From contig JAQGOG010000141.1 of assembly GCA_028293765.1 (NCBI GenBank), forward strand, positions 1 through 64,000: DNA of 64,000 nt, read 5' to 3'. A program made the translations under genes and the position numbers. Under the pieces are notes generated by a model. The model was not told the origin of the DNA, ran no database searches, and saw only the letters and a list, made by a program, of their open reading frames with translations. This document shows, one piece after another, positions 59,446-64,000 of the stretch. The stretch is from Gammaproteobacteria bacterium (GTDB lineage: Bacteria > Pseudomonadota > Gammaproteobacteria > Steroidobacterales > Steroidobacteraceae). The stretch's first letter is position 1. Every line of letters begins with the position of its first letter.

Positions 59446-60669
59446 TTGAGCGAAGCCACCGCGACCTTGAGCCGAGCCGAGAACGCCGGCCGGACCACAT
59501 TTTCCATCCTGGCCGCGATCAGCTTCTGCCACCTGCTCAATGACATGATGCAGTCGTTGCTGCCGGCGCTCTACCCGATGCTCAAAGGGACGTATGCCCT
59601 GAGTTTCGGGCAGATCGGGTTGCTGACTTTTACGTTTCAGCTCACCGCCTCGCTTCTGCAACCGATCGTAGGAGTCTTCACCGACCGCTCGCCTCGCCCC
59701 TATTCGCTCGCCGTGGGGATGGGCTTCACGCTGGTCGGTCTCGTCCTGCTCGCGTTCGCGGGAAATTACGGGCTGCTGTTGCTGGCTGCCGCACTGATCG
59801 GCACCGGCTCCTCGGTATTCCACCCCGAATCCTCGCGGGTCGCACGCATGGCCTCTGGCGGTAAGCACGGCCTGGCGCAGTCCGTGTTTCAGGTGGGAGG
59901 CAACGTCGGCTCGGCCGTGGGACCGCTGCTGGCTGCCTTTATCGTTCTGCCACGAGGGCAGTCCAGTGTCGCGTGGTTTTCGGGTGCCGCGATGCTGGGT
60001 ATGTTCGTGCTGTTCAACGTCGGACATTGGTACAAGGCGCATGGCGTCGCACGCCTGAAGCCGCGCATCGTCGACGGGAAGGTGGAAGTCGCTCCGCGCC
60101 GTAAGGAAGTTACCGTGGCCATCGCGGTGCTTCTGGCGCTCATCTTCTCGAAGTACTTCTATCTAGCCAGCCTCAGTAGCTACTACACCTTCTATCTCAT
60201 CAATCGCTTTCAGGTCTCGGTGCAAAGCGCGCAGCTGCACCTCTTCCTGTTTCTCGCCGCCGTCGCGCTCGGCACCATTGTCGGCGGCCCGCTCGGCGAC
60301 CGCTTTGGACGCAAGTACGTCATCTGGGGTTCGATACTCGGCGTACTGCCGTTCACGCTGCTGCTGCCCCACGCGAACCTCTTCTGGACCGGGGTATTGA
60401 CGGTGCCCATCGGCATGATCCTGGCCTCGGCCTTCCCGGCCATCGTGGTGTACGCGCAGGAGCTCATGCCCGGCCGGACCGGCACCGTCGCCGGACTCTT
60501 CTTCGGGTTCGCCTTCGGGATGGGTGGAATCGGCGCGGCCGTCCTCGGCAAGCTCGCCGACGCGGTGGGTATCGATCTCGTCTATGAGATGTGCGCATTC
60601 CTGCCGCTGATCGGCCTGTTGGCCGCGTTCCTGCCCAATGTGGACAAGCGCGAAGCGCGCAAGTCCTGA
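59446..60669 (+). CDS. MFS transporter, fosmidomycin-resistance (Fsr) type
   Basis: A 407-aa inner-membrane exporter with 12 helices. Fsr-like start F-C-H-L-L-N-D-M-M-Q-S-L-L-P and the first-loop F-T-D-R-S-P-R-P; G-S-S-V-F-H-P-E-S-S-R-V-A-R follows in the fourth helix region, typical of the Fsr group. The middle loop carries G-D-R-F-G-R-K. The group exports fosmidomycin and other small compounds by proton antiport; the substrate here is open. TTG 59446 is chosen because GGGAGGAG lies seven bases upstream. It converges with the hypothetical gene at 60713. Confidence 0.9.
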   Translation: MSEATATLSRAENAGRTTFSILAAISFCHLLNDMMQSLLPALYPMLKGTYALSFGQIGLLTFTFQLTASLLQPIVGVFTDRSPRPYSLAVGMGFTLVGLVLLAFAGNYGLLLLAAALIGTGSSVFHPESSRVARMASGGKHGLAQSVFQVGGNVGSAVGPLLAAFIVLPRGQSSVAWFSGAAMLGMFVLFNVGHWYKAHGVARLKPRIVDGKVEVAPRRKEVTVAIAVLLALIFSKYFYLASLSSYYTFYLINRFQVSVQSAQLHLFLFLAAVALGTIVGGPLGDRFGRKYVIWGSILGVLPFTLLLPHANLFWTGVLTVPIGMILASAFPAIVVYAQELMPGRTGTVAGLFFGFAFGMGGIGAAVLGKLADAVGIDLVYEMCAFLPLIGLLAAFLPNVDKREARKS

Positions 60670-60712
60670 GGGCCGGCGCGCTGTTGGCGACCGGAACCGC
60701 TCCGCTTTCGAC

Positions 60713-61339
60713 TTAGCGGGCCTCCGCCGCCGAGGCCTGCTTATCGGCCGCGTTCTTCTTTTGATCGGTGATGAGCACTTCCACGCGCAAACGCGTACCG
60801 CTCGCCTGCAGTTGATGCGGCACGCAGGTCGCCTGCAGGTCGATATTGCGGGTGGCAAACAGGGGCAGGACTTTCTGTTTGACCTGCTCCAGCAGCTCGC
60901 ACTCACCCGCCGCATTGAGGCCGGCCTCCCCCTTCAGAAGATCGACCTTTTCCCAGCGGGCGGGGACGGTCTGTGCGTCCGCGCTCTTCGCGTCCGTAGC
61001 GGGCTGGAGGACGTTCATCTTGATCCTGACGCCGGGGAACGGGTCGGGTCTGTTCGGACCCCCCGCGCAGGGCGTTTCGTAAACCTTGAGATCGTCTTTA
61101 CGCGCGCCCAACAGCAGCAGCATGCTCTTCACCTTGTCCCGCAAGCCGTCACACGTGTAGTGCGTCGTAAAGCCCTGGTAAGTGAACTGCAGCTCCTTGG
61201 GAGTCCATACCGCGGGCTGGTCATTCGCGGACGGGTCATTTTCGGTCGCAACCGCCCAGACCGGCGCACACCAGGATACGGCCGCTACGGCAGCCGCGAG
61301 CGCCGGTACGGCAACCCTGCGACAAGTCGATTTCCACAT
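60713..61339 (-). CDS. Secreted hypothetical protein with four mature cysteines
   Basis: A 208-aa exported protein: signal peptide about 1-30 (A-P-V-W-A-V-A). The mature part begins with N-D-P-S-A-N-D-Q-P-A-V-W and has T-H-Y-T-C-D-G-L-R-D-K-V-K-S-M-L-L-L-L-G-A, then Cys in E-T-P-C-A-G-G, G-E-C-E-L-L and A-T-C-V-P, four cysteines that may form two disulfides. The Y-x-C-D-G-L-x-x-K motif I have seen in uncharacterised gammaproteobacterial proteins, but I know no function. GAGGGTG precedes ATG 61339; the frame to 61390 is unlikely. Divergent from the cupin gene. Confidence 0.72.
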   Translation of the reverse strand: MWKSTCRRVAVPALAAAVAAVSWCAPVWAVATENDPSANDQPAVWTPKELQFTYQGFTTHYTCDGLRDKVKSMLLLLGARKDDLKVYETPCAGGPNRPDPFPGVRIKMNVLQPATDAKSADAQTVPARWEKVDLLKGEAGLNAAGECELLEQVKQKVLPLFATRNIDLQATCVPHQLQASGTRLRVEVLITDQKKNAADKQASAAEAR

Positions 61340-61520
61340 GAGAGCACCCTCGAGGATCTCTTTACCAGGTTGTTTACTCCAACGCATCAAGGGCTAGACC
61401 CGTTGACACGCGGCTCGTTCCACCGGGGTCGGGAGCCAAGCAGACGGGAACATGTTCCGTCACAATATCAGGTTATGCCGTCCACCCAGCAGAGGGAGCC
61501 TTTGCCAGCCAGGAGCCGCA

Positions 61521-62003
61521 ATGAAGTTATTTCCACGCACTTTGCTCGATGAGCTGACCAGGCGGGCAACGGAAAGTCCGCGCGCACGGGCGCATCACAA
61601 TATCCACGAGTCGGCTTCCGATCTCGTGCAGCGGTTCTTCGTCGCGGCGAACCGGACTTCGTACTTCCGGCCGCACCGGCATGTCACGAAATCGGAGCTC
61701 GCGATGGTGCTGCGGGGCCGGTTCGACGTCGTGATTTTCGACGCCGCCGGCAAAGTAACAGGCCGCTACCCGGTCGGACATGACACGCCCGACATGGCGT
61801 ACGAAACACCGCGTGATACGTGGCATACGCTCGTCGCCGACACCGACGGCGCGGCGTTTCTCGAAGTGAAGGAAGGCCCGTACGATCCGACAACGGCCGC
61901 TGAGTTTGCTTCCTGGGCGCCGCCGGAAGGCGATCCGACAGCTGCGCGATTTCTCGAGTGGGTACGCACGGCGCAGGCGGGGGACATCCCGCCGGCGCTC
62001 TAG
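61521..62003 (+). CDS. WbuC-like cupin metalloprotein
   Basis: A 160-aa cupin-fold protein similar to the WbuC family found in polysaccharide loci. Metal ligand candidates: F-R-P-H-R-H (about 54-59), Glu in K-S-E-L and a later His in D-T-W-H-T-L. An N-terminal N-I-H-E-S segment is typical for the group. The reaction is unknown. AGGAG precedes ATG 61521. No sugar-biosynthesis gene is nearby, so a polysaccharide role is not supported by context. It converges with the PEP-mutase-family gene 19 bp away. Confidence 0.8.
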   Translation: MKLFPRTLLDELTRRATESPRARAHHNIHESASDLVQRFFVAANRTSYFRPHRHVTKSELAMVLRGRFDVVIFDAAGKVTGRYPVGHDTPDMAYETPRDTWHTLVADTDGAAFLEVKEGPYDPTTAAEFASWAPPEGDPTAARFLEWVRTAQAGDIPPAL

Positions 62004-62022
62004 GGGCACGCGCCCTGCGCGG

Positions 62023-62844
62023 CTAGGCCTGCAGGAATTTGTTGAGGTCCGGTGTACTGAGCGCGTTGTCGAGGAAGCCGAAGGTACCGGCGTCCTTCAC
62101 CTCGTGGGCAGCCGCTACGAGGCCGGTCATGGCGGTACGATAGAGCGAGGTCGCAAGGCTGATCCGCCTGACACCGGCCGCCGCCAGCTCGGCGACCGTG
62201 AACGACTTCCCTTTGATGGCGACCATGAAGTTGACGGGCTTCGAGAGCGCCGCGCATACCGCACGGACCGCGGCCAGGTCCGGCAGGGCAGGCGCGAACA
62301 GGACATCGGCACCCGCTTTTTCGAACGCCTGCAGACGGCGGATCGTGTCCTCCAGATCTGGATTCCCGCGCAGATAGTTTTCGCACCGCGCGGTGACGGT
62401 GAAGGGGAACGGTAATGTCCGTGCGGCCGCGACTGCCGCCGCAACCCGCTCCACCGCATGATCCATGTCATAAAGCGGTTTGTCCTGGTCCCCGCTGGCG
62501 TCTTCGATCGAGCCGCCCACCAACCCTGTTTCGGCTGCAAGCCGGATCGTCTGCGCCACGGCCGCGGGCGAATCGCCGAACCCCTTCTCGAGATCGGCGG
62601 AGACCGGACAATCCGTCGCCGCGACGATGACCCGGGCGTGAGCGAGCGCCTCATCGCGTGTTACTTTCCCGTCGACGCGCCCCAGAGTCGCCGCGCAGGC
62701 GCCACTTGAAGTCGCCAGGGCCCGGAACCCCAACCCCGTCAGGATGCGAGCCGAGCCGCCATCCCATACGTTGGCAATGACGAAGACGCCGGGCGCCGCA
62801 TGCAGAGTGCGAAACTGGGCGGCCTTGTCGTGTTGGCTCATCAT
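62023..62844 (-). CDS. Isocitrate lyase/PEP mutase-family protein
   Basis: A 273-aa TIM-barrel enzyme of the ICL/PEPM superfamily (F-V-I-A-N-V-W-D-G-G-S-A-R, metal-loop D-L-E-K-G-F-G-D-S, G-G-S-I-E-D-A-S, V-T-A-R-C-E-N-Y). The K-K-C-G-H loop of isocitrate lyase is missing, and S-A-D-L-E-K-G-F-G is typical of the oxaloacetate-decarboxylase/phosphonopyruvate-hydrolase-like branch. It should act on an alpha-keto acid or a C-C/P-C bond, with Mg2+. GGGAGA precedes ATG 62844. Likely not co-transcribed with the Lrp gene behind it, given the hairpin between them. Confidence 0.85.
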   Translation of the reverse strand: MMSQHDKAAQFRTLHAAPGVFVIANVWDGGSARILTGLGFRALATSSGACAATLGRVDGKVTRDEALAHARVIVAATDCPVSADLEKGFGDSPAAVAQTIRLAAETGLVGGSIEDASGDQDKPLYDMDHAVERVAAAVAAARTLPFPFTVTARCENYLRGNPDLEDTIRRLQAFEKAGADVLFAPALPDLAAVRAVCAALSKPVNFMVAIKGKSFTVAELAAAGVRRISLATSLYRTAMTGLVAAAHEVKDAGTFGFLDNALSTPDLNKFLQA

Positions 62845-62914
62845 GATCGTCTCCCGTTACGCAGGCATTGCCTGCTCACCGTCGATCCAGGGGTGCCCCT
62901 CGCGGGGTCACTCC

Positions 62915-62934
62915 GTGCGACGCACGCGTCGCAC
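62915..62934 (-). terminator. Stem-loop after Lrp gene
   Basis: Perfect 8-bp stem gtgcgacg/cgtcgcac with a 4-nt loop, five bases after the Lrp stop on the minus strand. No T-run. Confidence 0.5.
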
Positions 62935-62939
62935 CCTTA

Positions 62940-63416
62940 CTAGCGCCTGCGCTCGCCGGGTAACGGCAGGCCGCGTGGCGGCACGGGCGTGGACTGCACG
63001 AGCGAGGTCGTCGTCTGACCGAACGCCAGAAACTGGTCGAGTATGGTATCGAGCCCCTCGAGGGACTCGAAATGAATCTTGAGGATGAAGCAGTCCTCGC
63101 CGGTCACGCGATGACATTCCGTCACCTGCGGCATGCGCTGCGCGAGCTCGACGATCTTCGCCAGCTTGCCCGGCATCGGCCGGACGCGCACGAACGCCGC
63201 GATCGGAAAGCCGAGTGCCCGGGGGTCGACCTCGAGACGGTATCCCTTGATGAGCTCCGCTTCCTCGAGCCGCCGGATCCGCTCGCGCGTTGCCGGTGCG
63301 GACATTTCCACGCGCCGGGCGAGCTCCGAGATCGTCATGCGCGGGTCGCCGGCCAACAGGCGCAACAACTGCACGTTGCGCGCATCCAGAAGCAGTTCCG
63401 AGGAGCGAAGGGACAA
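62940..63416 (-). CDS. Lrp/AsnC-family transcriptional regulator
   Basis: A 158-aa regulator: N-terminal HTH (about 10-60; V-Q-L-L-R-L-L-A-G-D-P-R-M-T-I-S-E-L-A-R-R) and C-terminal RAM/AsnC ligand domain (about 70-145; A-F-V-R-V-R-P, V-T-G-E-D-C-F-I-L). It senses amino acids and binds DNA as dimer/octamer. The only start in frame is TTG 63416. It is divergent from the EamA exporter gene; a symmetrical site in the intergenic region overlaps its promoter, so it probably controls both genes. Confidence 0.9.
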   Translation of the reverse strand: MSLRSSELLLDARNVQLLRLLAGDPRMTISELARRVEMSAPATRERIRRLEEAELIKGYRLEVDPRALGFPIAAFVRVRPMPGKLAKIVELAQRMPQVTECHRVTGEDCFILKIHFESLEGLDTILDQFLAFGQTTTSLVQSTPVPPRGLPLPGERRR

Positions 63417-63435
63417 AGCCTATATCTCATTCTGA

Positions 63436-63479
63436 ATTGAAGGCCACTCGATTATAGAACCTTCGATCCGGCATTCAAT
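63436..63479. promoter_or_regulatory. Lrp promoter and putative operator
   Basis: On the minus strand, TATAAT (63451-63456) with TTGAAT (63473-63478) at a 16-bp spacing drives the lrp-type gene. A 10-bp inverted repeat with one mismatch, attgaaggcc (63436-63445) and ggcattcaat (63470-63479), encloses it, as expected for an autoregulated Lrp/AsnC operator that could also control the exporter on the other strand. Confidence 0.5.
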
Positions 63480-63509
63480 ACCCGCCTTTGGACTGGCATC
63501 TTGTCGGGC

Positions 63510-64000
63510 ATGGAAACCAAAGCAGCCGCGCCCGCTCTCGCCCGGCAGTACTTCACCGGCGGGGATCGACCCGCTGAGCGCAGTCTCACATCCCGGGTCC
63601 CGCCGCACTTGTTCTTCATGGGAAGCGCGGTCTTTCACTATCTCGGACCGGCCTTCGCGGTGCTGCTGTTCGCACACGTGGCTCCGTTGGGAGTGGCGTG
63701 GCTGCGAATCACGAGCGCGGCAGTAGTGTTCGCTCTATGGCGCAAGCCATGGCGTCAGTGGACCGTCATGGATATCCCGGCACGCCAGACAGTGATCTGG
63801 CTTGGCGTCGTGCTCGCGGCAATGAACGCGAGCTTCTACCTCGCAATAGATCGTCTGCCGCTCAGCACCGTGGGCGCGATCGAGTTCCTCGGCCCTATCG
63901 GCCTTGCCGCCGCCGGAATGCGCACGGTCCGCAATTTTCTGGCACTGGCCTGCGGCGCAGCCGGTGTCTACTGTCTGACACAGGCCGGCCTGACGGATTT
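63510..64000 (+). CDS. EamA/RhtA-type exporter, 5' part only
   Basis: Reading from ATG 63510 gives 163 codons with no stop before the window ends. After about 35 hydrophilic residues come the RhtA-like segment H-L-F-F-M-G-S-A-V-F-H-Y-L-G-P-A-F-A and A-P-L-G-V-A-W-L-R-I, the usual first two helices of RhtA threonine/homoserine exporters, then M-N-A-S-F-Y-L-A-I-D-R-L-P-L-S-T-V-G-A-I-E-F-L-G-P. This is the DMT/EamA fold, which should have ten helices in about 300 aa. Divergent from the Lrp gene, a typical arrangement for amino-acid exporters. Confidence 0.85.
   Translation, partial: METKAAAPALARQYFTGGDRPAERSLTSRVPPHLFFMGSAVFHYLGPAFAVLLFAHVAPLGVAWLRITSAAVVFALWRKPWRQWTVMDIPARQTVIWLGVVLAAMNASFYLAIDRLPLSTVGAIEFLGPIGLAAAGMRTVRNFLALACGAAGVYCLTQAGLTD

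Overview
The window is GC-rich DNA from what looks like a free-living, aerobic gammaproteobacterium. TonB-dependent receptor plus TPR-sulfotransferase pairs, a GGDEF/EAL protein and a rhombosortase-type protease tail suggest a Steroidobacter/Nevskia-like lineage, but this is inference from gene content only. No rRNA, tRNA, CRISPR array, transposase or phage gene was found. At least ten genes appear to start at GTG or TTG.

Layout. 0-10.7 kb holds housekeeping and stress genes: two DUF4398 lipoproteins (one with an OmpA domain), topoisomerase IB, an ECF sigma factor, a Kef/CPA2 antiporter with RCK domains, a VOC protein, phosphoenolpyruvate carboxylase (ppc) with a coupled GNAT enzyme, and a secreted amidohydrolase. 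10.8-21.8 kb is a tightly packed leftward operon of eleven genes. It encodes a TlpA-like thioredoxin, three large TPR proteins, two periplasmic proteins of unknown function, one ExbB/TolQ, two ExbD/TolR, an AgmX/PglI-type TonB-like protein and a small conserved protein. 22.0-27.4 kb is a leftward operon for a Tat-exported DUF1501-like protein, a LamG lipoprotein with two c-type haem motifs and a mono-haem DUF1592-like protein. 27.8-33.9 kb runs rightward: an HzsA-related haem lipoprotein, an SH3/beta-barrel protein, an outer-membrane barrel lipoprotein, a second TlpA, a DUF4266 lipoprotein and a DUF3570 barrel. Together 10.8-33.9 kb reads as one envelope locus: a proton-driven inner-membrane motor, a periplasmic TPR bridge, outer-membrane barrels and surface or periplasmic haem proteins. 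It resembles the Agl-Glt machines of myxobacteria but carries a haem-protein module. This is the best candidate here for an undescribed system.

34-42 kb has a SYLF protein and a three-gene operon: transglutaminase-DUF2126, a fusion of circularly permuted ATP-grasp and alpha-E, and a second transglutaminase. This is probably a peptide-forming and peptide-trimming system of unknown product. 42-54 kb carries a GST, a WYL regulator, a 40-codon DUF2252 remnant, a CPA1 antiporter, a HipA-like kinase/DUF3037 pair, an AcvB/VirJ-type hydrolase, a subtilase, a PAS-GGDEF-EAL protein, an Ig-like/Fn3 secreted protein and a DUF4279 protein. 54-64 kb has a TPR-sulfotransferase with a TonB-dependent receptor bracketed by two 14-bp GC-rich tandem arrays, an MFS exporter, a secreted hypothetical, a WbuC-like cupin, a PEP-mutase-family enzyme, and an Lrp regulator divergent from an EamA/RhtA exporter that runs off the end.
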